64,000 nucleotides of DNA from Acidihalobacter aeolianus (GTDB lineage: Bacteria > Pseudomonadota > Gammaproteobacteria > DSM-5130 > Acidihalobacteraceae), in the NCBI RefSeq assembly GCF_001753165.1, contig NZ_CP017449.1, positions 62,001 to 126,000 of the forward strand, read 5' to 3'. Of this stretch, positions 1-8,489 are shown piece after piece (the stretch's first letter is position 1; each line of letters begins with the position of its first letter). The position numbers were made by a program, and so were the translations under genes. Under the pieces are notes generated by a model. The model was given only the letters and a program-made list of their open reading frames with translations. It was not told where the DNA came from and searched no databases.

Positions 1-570
1 ATGGGAGAGGAGCTGGCGGGGTTTCTAAATACGCTAAAGGCGGTGGATACGCCCCAGTTCAGGGCACTGGAGAAAGCCTTGCGTACCATTCTCCCCAACG
101 TCGAGGGCATCGATGTCGAGGTCGATGAACTTGGGGAAGTGGAGTTGAAACTGCGTGAAAACGGAATACCGGTTCCGGCGCGCCTGCTCTCCGAGGGAAC
201 CTTGCGGGTGCTTGGCCTGCTGGCACTGGCAGGTGCCAAGGAACAGCCTTCACTCATTGGTTTTGAAGAGCCTGAAAATGGCATTCACCCCCGCCGCATT
301 CAGTTGGTGGCGGAACTGCTTAAGACCCGTGCCTCTCTCGGCGAAACGCAATATATCGTGACCACGCATTCCCCGCTGCTGCCGGACCTCATGTCGGATG
401 ATTCCTTGTTCGTGTGCAAGCGATCATCCGAGGGCGAAACAACGATCGAGCCGTTCTCCGTATGGGGGCCGCTCGGCAAAAAGGCCGAGGTTGATAGCTC
501 GCTGATGGAAGAGGGTGAGGAAGGCCTGACGGTCTCCGAGCGGCTGCTGCGGGGGGACTTCGATGCGTAG
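1..570 (+). CDS. OLD/ABC-type AAA ATPase, C-terminal part (gene cut by window edge)
   Basis: The 189 visible residues are the C-terminal half of an SMC/ABC-like ATPase of the AAA_21/OLD type. An ABC-signature-like stretch (LLSEGTLRVLGLL, about residues 63-75) is followed by a Walker B (LIGFEEPENGIHP, about 85-97) and an H-loop (VTTHSP, about 121-126). No P-loop is present, so the true start must lie upstream of the window and the ATG at position 1 is internal or fortuitous. The stop overlaps the next gene by 8 bases, implying translational coupling to the DUF4276 protein. Such ATPase plus TOPRIM-like pairs occur in anti-phage systems (PARIS is the named example), and the adjacent restriction locus fits a defence role. 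That role is inference from context. Confidence 0.8.
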   Translation: MGEELAGFLNTLKAVDTPQFRALEKALRTILPNVEGIDVEVDELGEVELKLRENGIPVPARLLSEGTLRVLGLLALAGAKEQPSLIGFEEPENGIHPRRIQLVAELLKTRASLGETQYIVTTHSPLLPDLMSDDSLFVCKRSSEGETTIEPFSVWGPLGKKAEVDSSLMEEGEEGLTVSERLLRGDFDA

Positions 571-1150
571 GATCGCGCTGTTCGTGGAGGACTATGCCCA
601 TAAGCAGTTTCTCGGCGCACTGCTGCAGCGACTTGCAGAGGATAGCGGTGTCAAGATCAGTCTCGACTGGCGCAATGCCCGGCGCGGGCATGGGGCGGTG
701 GTCAGGGAGTTCAGGCAGTACCTGCATGATCTTCAGAGGGAGGGTGGTCGGCAACCCGATCTGATTGTTGCCAGTACCGACGCCAACTGCAAGGGGCTGC
801 GCCAACGAACGAAAGCGTTGAGTGATGTCGCCCAGCAGGCCGATTTGCAGATCGTGTTTGCCGTTCCAGACCCACATATCGAGCGCTGGCTGCTGCTTGA
901 CTCGGGAGCTTTCAAGAAAGTTTTCGGGCGTGGTTGCAAAGCGCCGGATCAGAAGTGCGAGCGGGTTCGGTACAAGAAGATGCTGATTGACGCCATTCGG
1001 GAGAGCGGCATCACGCCCAGCCTGGGTGGTATCGAATACGCGGAGGATATTGTGAAGGAGATGGACCTGGGACAGGCGGCGCGCAACGACGCATCCCTGC
1101 AACGGTTGCTTGAAGAGTTCAATGCGGTGTTTCGGGAGTGGCAGCAATGA
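563..1150 (+). CDS. DUF4276-like (TOPRIM-fold) protein, partner of the ATPase
   Basis: A 195-residue protein. The N-terminus has the TOPRIM-like pattern of hydrophobic strand plus acidic residue (IALFVEDYAHKQFL, about residues 3-16), then an acidic second strand (DLIVASTDANCKG) and a conserved VPDPHIERWLL segment of the type seen in DUF4276 proteins near aspartate/glutamate metal sites. It overlaps the ATPase by 8 bases upstream and the methyltransferase start by 4 bases (ATGA) downstream, so all are probably co-transcribed. By family logic it would be the nuclease or effector half of an ATPase/TOPRIM pair. Whether it cleaves DNA or RNA cannot be told from sequence. The family assignment is by motif recognition only. 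Confidence 0.65.
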   Translation: MRRIALFVEDYAHKQFLGALLQRLAEDSGVKISLDWRNARRGHGAVVREFRQYLHDLQREGGRQPDLIVASTDANCKGLRQRTKALSDVAQQADLQIVFAVPDPHIERWLLLDSGAFKKVFGRGCKAPDQKCERVRYKKMLIDAIRESGITPSLGGIEYAEDIVKEMDLGQAARNDASLQRLLEEFNAVFREWQQ

Positions 1151-4100
1151 ACGATAAGAAATATGAAACCCGCATTCGCGATCTGATTCTAGCCACGATG
1201 CCAGAGGACGGCAGCATCATCGGCAATGTCAGTCTGTTCCGCGAGGTGCAGCAGGCTTTGGAGGCCGAAGGCCGGGAATACGACGAAGCGGCCGTGAATG
1301 CGGTGCGCGAGCGGTTGATTGCGGAAGGCGTGCTGGGCAAGGGTCGGGGCCGGGGTGGCTCGGTCTATCGCAAGGCGTCGGCGGCGCAGACGGGCGCGCA
1401 AGCCGTCGGTACAGCGAAACCATCCGGCGGCAAGCCGGTAAAGTCCGACAAGCCCCAAGCAGGCAATGGCAGTTACGGCAGCTATCAACATGCCGACGAG
1501 GCGACCCTGCGGCCCGAGGTAGGGTTGCAGGATCAGTTTCATCAGGTGCGGGAGCCCAAGAGCTACCGCTACGACTCCAGCCTGGCGCCGGAGCTGATGT
1601 GGGACGAGAATGCGGAGCGGGAGTTCGCCGAGTGGCTGTTGAATCTGGTGGCCGAGGCCGGGGAGAAGGGTGAAGACGTTGTTTTTGCCGAGCCGCAGCG
1701 GTGGCAGGGCACGGGCGAGGTGTTCCGTTCCAGCCGCGAATGCGCCGCGCGCCTGCGCAGCCTGACGCGGCCGTTTCTCAACTGGGCCGGCAAGGCGGAG
1801 CGCCAGCAGATCAGCGTGCCCACGGTGCCACTGTTCGTGCATGAGCGCCACTCCACCCGCGCCATCCTGGAACGGCTCAAGAGCTACAAGGCCGCCGGGC
1901 AGACCCTGGACCTGTTCGGCGACCCGCAGGTGGACCTCGCCGACCGGCTGGACGCCTACGAGCACAAGGGCCCCTGGACCAATCGCATGATCCTCGGCGA
2001 CTCCCTGCAGGTGATGAACTCCCTGCTGGAGTACGAGGGCCTGGGCGGCCAGGTGCAGATGATCTACATCGACCCGCCCTACGGCGTGAAATTCGGCTCC
2101 AACTTCCAGCCCTTCGTGCGCAAGCGCGACGTCAAGCACGGCAAGGACGAGGAGATGATCCGCGAGCCGGAGATGGTCAAGGCCTACCGGGATACCTGGG
2201 AGCTGGGGCTGCATTCCTATCTGAGCTATCTGCGCGACCGGCTGCTGATGGCGCGGGAGCTGTTGACCGAAAGCGGCAGCGTGTTTGTGCAGATTTCGGA
2301 TGAGAATCTGCATCATGTGCGCGAAGTTATGGATGAGGTTTTCGGTGAAGATAATTTCCTGTCAGTAATCAGTTTTGTTTCGACAAGTGGGTTCGATACT
2401 TCGAAACTCGCTCGAACAGGTGATTACCTCATTTGGTATGGAAAGGACGCTAGTTTATCCAAGTTCAACAGGTTATACCTCGACAAGGATGTATCTCCGC
2501 AGGGCGGTAGATATAGGTGGGTATTACTCCCTGACGGCTCATACAGGGGGTTAACTGCTCAAGAGTTGCGTGGTGAGCGATCAATCACAGAAGGGGCAAA
2601 GCTCTACCAGCCAACTAGTCTTGTATCGCAAGGTGAAACGTCGTCCCCACAAGAGTTTGTCTTTGACGGAAAGGCCTATCGCCCGCCGGCTAATCAGCAC
2701 TGGAAGACGACGGTTGCTGGGTTGGAAAACTTGGCCAAGGCAGGAAGAATTCATAAAGCTCGGAATAGCATTCGCTATATTCGGTTCTCCACAGATTTCC
2801 CTGTCCAGCCAATTACGAATATGTGGACAGATACGGCTACAGGAAATTTTACTGATGAGAAGACCTACGTAGTACAAACGTCTAGCAAGCTGTTGGAGCG
2901 CTGTCTTCTTATGACCACGGACCCCGGCGACTTGGTCCTCGACCCCACCTGCGGCTCCGGCACCACTGCCTACGTCGCCGAACAATGGGGCCGCCGCTGG
3001 ATCACCTGCGATACCTCCCGCGTGCCGCTGGCCCTGGCCCGGCAGCGGCTGTTGACCGCCACCTTTCCGTGGTACGAGCTGAAGGAGCCGCAGCGCGGGC
3101 CGGCCGGCGGTTTTGTCTATAAGCGCAAGCAGAATCGCAAGGGCGAGGAAGTGGGCGGTCTGGTGCCGCGCATTACGCTCAAGTCCATCGCCAACAACGA
3201 AGAGCCGGAGATGGTCACGCTGGTGGACCGGCCGGAGGTGAACAGGAACGTCACCCGGGTCTGTGGGCCCTTTACCGTGGAGGCCACCATCCAGGCGGCG
3301 ACGGTGCTTGATGAGCAAGCGGCTGCAACAACCGCCGAGACGCCGGCCAGCTACCAGAATCCCCGCGCCTACCTGGACCGCATGATCGAGGTGCTGCGCC
3401 GGGCCCATACCCTGCGGCTGCCCGGCAACCAGGCTTTGGCGCTGGAGTCGGTGCGGCCGGTGGCGGATTGCGAGTGGCTGCATGCGGAGGCGAAAACCGA
3501 GGGCAATGGTAACGGTGGCCAGCGGGTGGCCGTGGCCTTCGGCCCGGAGGACGGTGCGATCGATTCGCATCTCGTCTACGAGGCCGCACGTGAGGCGTAC
3601 TTTCTCAAGTACGATCAGCTCTACCTGTTCGGCTTTGCCATTCAGGCCAAGGCGCGGGAGCTGGTGGAGGACCGCGCCAAGCTGCGCATTCCGGTGACCT
3701 ACGTCAGCGTGACGCCGGATGTGGTGATGGCCGATCTGCTCAAGACCAGCCACACCGATCAGATTTTCTCGGTGACGGGCCTGCCGGACGTGACACTCAA
3801 GCCCGCCGGCAAGCGGGAAGACGGGCAGCCGCTCTATCAGGCCCAAGTGCTGGGGCTGGACATCTTCAACCCGGCGGACCTGGAAACGCGCTCCATCGAC
3901 GCGGAGAACCTGCCCTGCTGGATGCTGGATACCGACTACAACGGCATGGTGTTCTGCGCCTCGCAGGTGTTCTTCCCCCGCACCGGGGCCTGGGACAACC
4001 TGAAGAAGTCGCTCAAGGCGGAGTTCGACGACAGCGTGTGGGAGCACCTGGCCGGCACAGAGTCGGAGCCCTTCGCGCTGGGCGAGCAGCAGCGTATCGC

Positions 4101-4158
4101 GGTCAAGGTGATCGACGAGCGCGGCAACGAACTGATGGCGGTGCGGGAGCCGGATTGA
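1147..4158 (+). CDS. mod: Type III-like adenine-specific DNA methyltransferase (Mod)
   Basis: A 1003-residue N6-adenine methyltransferase of the beta class. The catalytic motif IV (DPPY, about residue 309) precedes the SAM-binding motif I (DPTCGSGTT, about 599), with the target-recognition region between them. An N-terminal segment of about 110 residues resembles a small winged-helix/linker region, and the long C-terminal extension goes well beyond a minimal Mod. I chose ATG 1147, which overlaps the previous stop as ATGA, over a GTG three codons upstream. Bases of about 2320-2900 (the region between the two motifs) are clearly more A+T-rich than the flanks, which looks like a recombined recognition domain. 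Together with the downstream helicase/nuclease it should form a type III-like restriction-modification enzyme, where Mod sets specificity for both activities. Confidence 0.88.
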   Translation: MNDKKYETRIRDLILATMPEDGSIIGNVSLFREVQQALEAEGREYDEAAVNAVRERLIAEGVLGKGRGRGGSVYRKASAAQTGAQAVGTAKPSGGKPVKSDKPQAGNGSYGSYQHADEATLRPEVGLQDQFHQVREPKSYRYDSSLAPELMWDENAEREFAEWLLNLVAEAGEKGEDVVFAEPQRWQGTGEVFRSSRECAARLRSLTRPFLNWAGKAERQQISVPTVPLFVHERHSTRAILERLKSYKAAGQTLDLFGDPQVDLADRLDAYEHKGPWTNRMILGDSLQVMNSLLEYEGLGGQVQMIYIDPPYGVKFGSNFQPFVRKRDVKHGKDEEMIREPEMVKAYRDTWELGLHSYLSYLRDRLLMARELLTESGSVFVQISDENLHHVREVMDEVFGEDNFLSVISFVSTSGFDTSKLARTGDYLIWYGKDASLSKFNRLYLDKDVSPQGGRYRWVLLPDGSYRGLTAQELRGERSITEGAKLYQPTSLVSQGETSSPQEFVFDGKAYRPPANQHWKTTVAGLENLAKAGRIHKARNSIRYIRFSTDFPVQPITNMWTDTATGNFTDEKTYVVQTSSKLLERCLLMTTDPGDLVLDPTCGSGTTAYVAEQWGRRWITCDTSRVPLALARQRLLTATFPWYELKEPQRGPAGGFVYKRKQNRKGEEVGGLVPRITLKSIANNEEPEMVTLVDRPEVNRNVTRVCGPFTVEATIQAATVLDEQAAATTAETPASYQNPRAYLDRMIEVLRRAHTLRLPGNQALALESVRPVADCEWLHAEAKTEGNGNGGQRVAVAFGPEDGAIDSHLVYEAAREAYFLKYDQLYLFGFAIQAKARELVEDRAKLRIPVTYVSVTPDVVMADLLKTSHTDQIFSVTGLPDVTLKPAGKREDGQPLYQAQVLGLDIFNPADLETRSIDAENLPCWMLDTDYNGMVFCASQVFFPRTGAWDNLKKSLKAEFDDSVWEHLAGTESEPFALGEQQRIAVKVIDERGNELMAVREPD

Positions 4159-4439
4159 TGGATTGCGCCGGGGTTACTTTCAGCGGCCATGCGCTGCGGC
4201 GAATGTTCGAGCGGGCGCTTGGCCGGGATGCCATACTTAAGGTGGTTGCCCGTGGCGAGACCATTGCTGAGTACCTGGATGATCAGCCCTATCCCAGTTA
4301 CCTGGTGCTGGGGTTCATCGCTGGCGAGCCGATCCACGTGGTCGTGGGCCGTGATCCGCAAACCCGGGGATGTTTCGTGGTAACCGCCTATAGCCCGGAC
4401 CCGGTCGTGTGGTCCGATGACTTCAGGAAGCGGAGGTAA
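4158..4439 (+). CDS. DUF4258 protein (toxin-like partner)
   Basis: A 93-residue protein beginning at ATG 4158, sharing its first base with the mod stop. The N-terminal TFSGHALRRMFERALG pattern and the following strand-rich half (YLVLGFIAGEPIHVVVGRD) are typical of DUF4258, a small RelE/BrnT-like fold often paired with a zinc-finger antitoxin. The next gene, two bases away, encodes exactly such a protein. The pair therefore looks like a toxin-antitoxin module embedded between mod and res. Toxicity is inferred from family and context. It could instead have been recruited as an accessory of the restriction system. Confidence 0.75.
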   Translation: MDCAGVTFSGHALRRMFERALGRDAILKVVARGETIAEYLDDQPYPSYLVLGFIAGEPIHVVVGRDPQTRGCFVVTAYSPDPVVWSDDFRKRR

Positions 4440-4441
4440 CA

Positions 4442-4666
4442 ATGCAATGCGTCATTTGTAAAACCGGCGAAGTGATCAACGACAGAACCACGGTGACTCT
4501 GCAACGTGGTGAAACCACGGTAGTGATCAAGAACGTCCCGGCGCAGGTTTGTGCCCAGTGCGGCGAGTACTATCTCTCCGAGGAGATGAGCGGGAAGGTG
4601 TTGGCCATGGCCGAAGAAGCGGTCGGCAAGGGCGCCGAGGTGGAAATCCTGCGTTGGGCGGCGTAG
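4442..4666 (+). CDS. YgiT/MqsA-type zinc-finger protein
   Basis: A 74-residue protein with two CxxC knuckles (CVIC near the N-terminus and CAQC at about residues 37-40), the spacing expected for the YgiT/MqsA N-terminal zinc-binding domain. The C-terminal DNA-binding XRE domain of full MqsA is absent; only a short helical tail (SGKVLAMAEEAVGKG) follows. It sits 2 bases after the DUF4258 gene and 3 bases before res. Known DUF4258/YgiT-type gene pairs behave as toxin and antitoxin, so this is probably the antitoxin half. Confidence 0.78.
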   Translation: MQCVICKTGEVINDRTTVTLQRGETTVVIKNVPAQVCAQCGEYYLSEEMSGKVLAMAEEAVGKGAEVEILRWAA

Positions 4667-4669
4667 CCA

Positions 4670-7600
4670 ATGCCTCAATCCCACAACTCAACCAGTGCTG
4701 GCCCCCTGGAAGTCGAATCGCCGATCATCAACTCGCCCTTCTACGAGCCCTGCTGCCATTGGCAGATTCGCAAGGGAGAGCCGCCGGTCAAGGCGGAGGG
4801 ACGGCGGGCCGCGAGCTACTACTTCCGCGTGCCGGAGCACGCCCAGCGGGGGCGCCGGCAGGGCGGCGAACAGGATTTGTTCGGCGAGGCGGATGTCGGT
4901 CAGGAAGAAGAGCTGGCGCTGGTCAATCTGCTGCGCCAGCGGGTGGCCGCCTGGCGCAAGGGGGAACTGACCGGGCGCGAATACGACGGCGCCTCAAGCG
5001 TCACCCGGGAACTGCTGGCCCTGTGGCGCTCCGAGGACCGGATGCAGCGGCTGTTCTTTGCCCAGGTCGAGGCGGCCGAGACCATCATCTTTCTGGTTGA
5101 GGCCGCCGAACCCTATCGCAAGGACATCCCCAAGATTCCCACCGACGAGCCCGGCGCCGAGGCCAGGGCCCATGGATTCCGCGCCTTTACCCGCTACGCC
5201 TGCAAGATGGCGACCGGCACGGGCAAGACCACGGTCATGGGGATGCTGGCGGCATGGTCGATCCTCAACCGAATCGCCGAGCCCACCGACGATCGTTTCA
5301 CCGATACGGTGTTGATCGTCTGCCCCAATGTCACCATTCGCGAGCGCCTGCAGGAGCTGGAGCCGGCGCGCGGCGATCTGAGCCTGTACCGCACCCGCCA
5401 GCTCGTGCCGCCGCACCGCATGGAGGAGCTGCGGCGCGGCGAGGTGATGATCGCCAACTGGCACCGGCTGGCCAAGCAGGAGACCAGCACCGTCAACGGT
5501 CAGTCCGCCAGGGTGGTCAAGACGGGCGAGCCGGTGGAGGTGGTCAAGAATGCGGGCAAGAAGAACGAGACCCGCGAGATCAAGTATTTCGAGTCGGACA
5601 GGGCCTGGTTCAAGCGCATTCGCCAGGAGCTGGGCTCAGGTCGCGGGCGTGCGCCACACTGGCTGGTGTTCAATGACGAGGCCCATCATGCCTATCGGCG
5701 CGGAGAGCGCATCACGGACGCGGCGGATCTGGATGATGACAGGAAGCTCGCGGAGAAGAACGCGCGCGAGGCCACCATCTGGATCGAGGGCCTGGACCGG
5801 ATCAACAAGCTGGCCGGCGGAAAGAAGAAGGGGATTCGCTTGTGCGTGGACCTTTCGGCCACGCCTTTCTACATCCAGGGTTCGGGCAACGAGGTCGGAC
5901 GGCCCTTCCCGTGGATCGTTTCGGATTTCGGGCTGCTGGATGCCATCGAATCCGGCTTGGTGAAAATTCCGCAGCTTCCCTCAAGGGATGCGACGGGCGC
6001 GGAGGCGGCGGCCTATTTCAACATCTGGCGCTGGGTGCAGCAGAAGGCGATTCAGGATGGCTATGGCACCAATATCACGCCGGAGATCGTGATGACCTAC
6101 GCCAGCGCCCCGATCAATCTGTTGGCGCAGGAATGGCACCAGCGTTTCCAGGAGTGGGAGCGTTTCGCCAAGAAGCAGCACAGGCATCCGGTGCCGCCGG
6201 TATTCATTGTGGTCTGCCGGGACACCCGTGTGGCGAAAGCCGTCTACGAATGGCTGGCCGAAGGCAAGGGTGGCCACGGGGAGGCGCCGCCCTGGTTTCG
6301 CAACCAGCCAGGCGAGGAAGTCACGGTACGCATTGACTCCCGAGTAGTGGAGGACATCGAGGAAGGCGGCACCAAGGACGAAACCCGGCGACTACGATTC
6401 ATCCTCGATACCGTGGGCAAGCCGGAATGGCCCGGTGGCAAGGTGCCGGAGGAATGGTCGGAGTTGGTGCGCAAACACAACGAGAAGGTCGCCAGCGACG
6501 ACAATGATGGTAGCCTGAAGTGGATTGACGAACACATCCCGCCGGGGCGGGATGTGCGCTGCATTGTCTCGGTATCGATGCTGGCCGAGGGCTGGGACGC
6601 CAATACCGTAACCCACATCGTTGGCCTGCGCCCGTTCGGCTCGCAGTTGCTGTGCGAGCAGGTGGTCGGGCGCGCATTGCGGCGGCGAAGCTATGCGCTG
6701 AAGGACGATGGTTCTGAGCAGTTTGCCGAGGAGACCGCCAAGGTGTTCGGCGTGCCCTTCGAGCTGGTGCCGTTCAAGGTGCGCGAATCGCGGGAGCCGG
6801 TGGAGCAGCCGGAGCCGAACCACATTTATTCCGTGCCGGAGAAGGTGCAATACGAGATTACCTTCCCGATCGTGACCGGCTATCAGCAGAGTGGGCATTT
6901 CGACGTGTCCGTCGATTGGAATCGTGTGTCGAAGGTCACGCTCGATCCCATGGAGATTCCGCCGACGGTGGATCTAACGCCCCTGACCGCTCCGGAAGGC
7001 GCACTGTCGGCGTATGGGCCCGGGGAGCGCACCAAGCTCTCTCTCAACGAATGGCGACGCCAGTTTCGCGACCAACAGGTGGCCTTCCGGCTGGCCCGGG
7101 AGGTATGCCGGCGCTGGCAGGAAGAGAATGGCGCCGAGGCGGTGCCGGTGACGCAGTTGTTCCAGAAGGTGCTGTTCGCCGCCCGGCGATTCCTGGCCGA
7201 TCCCGAAAAACTGGTGCGCAAAGGCGACAGTCAGGCCTGTGACCTGCTCGCCGTTGGCCATTACATGCAGGCGGCCGTATCGACGCTGCTGGATGCGATC
7301 CAACGCGGCACCGATCAATCAACCCATGAGCTGCCCGTCATTCCCCAGGGCGCGAGTGGGCGCGGCAGCACCCTGTATGTGGACTTCTATTCCACCAAGC
7401 CGATTTACCCGGTCGAGAAGTGCCATTTGAACGCAATGGTGGCCGACACGGGCAAGTGGGAGCAGAGCGCAGCATTCGCGCTCGATGTGCATCCCGGTGT
7501 AGCGCGCTGGGTGAAGAATGATCACCTCGGTTTCGTCGTTCCTTATCGCAAACGCAATATCCAGGCGCGGTATATCCCTGACTTCATCGTCGTGCTGGAC

Positions 7601-7822
7601 AACGGGCTACAGCTCATTGTCGAGATCAAGGGCCAGTACGACGACGACGCCGATGTGAAGGCCAAGGCTGCGGAGCGCTGGGTTCGGGCTATGAACCATT
7701 TGGGGGAATATGGCCGCTGGAGTTACGTTGTGGTCGAGGACCCGCAGAAGCTGGGGGCGGCGATTGATGCGGTTTCTGCTTCCGGCTGGGACTCCGAGTA
7801 TATTGAGCTATCGCAGGGCTAG
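4670..7822 (+). CDS. res: Type III-like restriction endonuclease/helicase (Res)
   Basis: A 1050-residue protein. An SF2 helicase motor is followed by a C-terminal nuclease. Walker A (ATGTGKTT, about residue 182) and the DEAH-type Walker B (NDEAHHAY, about 335) are intact, and the helicase C-terminal lobe shows the typical EGWDANTVTHIVGLRPFGS stretch with GRALRR after it. Near the C-terminus, PDFIVV and, about 15 residues later, EIKGQ match a PD-(D/E)xK nuclease core. It resembles the BPTD_3080 family of restriction enzymes. The gene starts 3 bases after the zinc-finger gene, so mod, the two small genes and res form one operon. Expected role: ATP-dependent DNA cleavage directed by Mod. Confidence 0.88.
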   Translation: MPQSHNSTSAGPLEVESPIINSPFYEPCCHWQIRKGEPPVKAEGRRAASYYFRVPEHAQRGRRQGGEQDLFGEADVGQEEELALVNLLRQRVAAWRKGELTGREYDGASSVTRELLALWRSEDRMQRLFFAQVEAAETIIFLVEAAEPYRKDIPKIPTDEPGAEARAHGFRAFTRYACKMATGTGKTTVMGMLAAWSILNRIAEPTDDRFTDTVLIVCPNVTIRERLQELEPARGDLSLYRTRQLVPPHRMEELRRGEVMIANWHRLAKQETSTVNGQSARVVKTGEPVEVVKNAGKKNETREIKYFESDRAWFKRIRQELGSGRGRAPHWLVFNDEAHHAYRRGERITDAADLDDDRKLAEKNAREATIWIEGLDRINKLAGGKKKGIRLCVDLSATPFYIQGSGNEVGRPFPWIVSDFGLLDAIESGLVKIPQLPSRDATGAEAAAYFNIWRWVQQKAIQDGYGTNITPEIVMTYASAPINLLAQEWHQRFQEWERFAKKQHRHPVPPVFIVVCRDTRVAKAVYEWLAEGKGGHGEAPPWFRNQPGEEVTVRIDSRVVEDIEEGGTKDETRRLRFILDTVGKPEWPGGKVPEEWSELVRKHNEKVASDDNDGSLKWIDEHIPPGRDVRCIVSVSMLAEGWDANTVTHIVGLRPFGSQLLCEQVVGRALRRRSYALKDDGSEQFAEETAKVFGVPFELVPFKVRESREPVEQPEPNHIYSVPEKVQYEITFPIVTGYQQSGHFDVSVDWNRVSKVTLDPMEIPPTVDLTPLTAPEGALSAYGPGERTKLSLNEWRRQFRDQQVAFRLAREVCRRWQEENGAEAVPVTQLFQKVLFAARRFLADPEKLVRKGDSQACDLLAVGHYMQAAVSTLLDAIQRGTDQSTHELPVIPQGASGRGSTLYVDFYSTKPIYPVEKCHLNAMVADTGKWEQSAAFALDVHPGVARWVKNDHLGFVVPYRKRNIQARYIPDFIVVLDNGLQLIVEIKGQYDDDADVKAKAAERWVRAMNHLGEYGRWSYVVVEDPQKLGAAIDAVSASGWDSEYIELSQG

Positions 7823-8489
7823 TGATCTGTACCCGGACAGAAGGAGAAAGCGAAGGGGCGCAATTTCCATCGCACCCCAGTGCCGATCGGGAACTCTCAA
7901 TCCATTTGTCGGTTATTCTGCTGTCGGTAGAGCGGGACATCAAGTCTGGCGTGGAGACTCCGGACCGCCCATCACGCCGCTTGCAGGCTCAAAGGCAAGC
8001 GCCGCGCCGGGCTATGCCGTGCCGGAATTCAGCATCGCCGGCTGCTTCGCAACCGGCTCGGCGGCTTCGGCCGGCCTGCTTTCGGCGCTACGCGTCCCGT
8101 TCCGCTTGAAAGACCGGTCTCCGCCATCCATGGCTCCGGCGTTCGGCGGGAAAACGATCCACCGGATCGTTTTCTGATCCACCTCACCCCTTCGTTGCCG
8201 CTTGCGCGGAGTCCTGGCACGCTCGGCTGTCGCCCAGCCTGCCGCGCCCCCGCACGGCGCTGCCCTTTCCCGCCCCCAATTGTCTGCGGCTTCGGTAGAG
8301 GTTTGGTGCGGCCTACCCAACCAGGGTCGGTGGTCGGCAATGGAACATAATGCTGGAAATTATGCGCAGCGCAAAAACCGCGCTGTCCGCTTCGCCGCAG
8401 TGTTGCATTATGTGTGAGTTGCCTCCGCTTGTTTTTGATCCCCCGCCCGCCAACCCGTCCGCCCCCAAGGGGCTCCCCGGTGGCTTCGT
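7823..8489. other. Intergenic region with a perfect 11-bp hairpin
   Basis: No convincing gene lies in this 667-bp gap between convergent res and integrase; its open frames are short and lack recognisable content. The one clear structure is a perfect inverted repeat (GAAAACGATCC, 3-base loop, complement) at about 8150-8174, with short T/A runs that could terminate transcription in either direction. The region may hold one end of the integrated segment that the neighbouring integrase moved, but no direct repeat was recognised by eye. Confidence 0.45.

Noticed and set aside
1189-4047. Long minus-strand open frames inside mod (1189-2316 and 2581-4047)
   Set aside because: They are antisense shadows of a G+C-rich gene with clear methyltransferase motifs on the + strand, and their translations show no domain.
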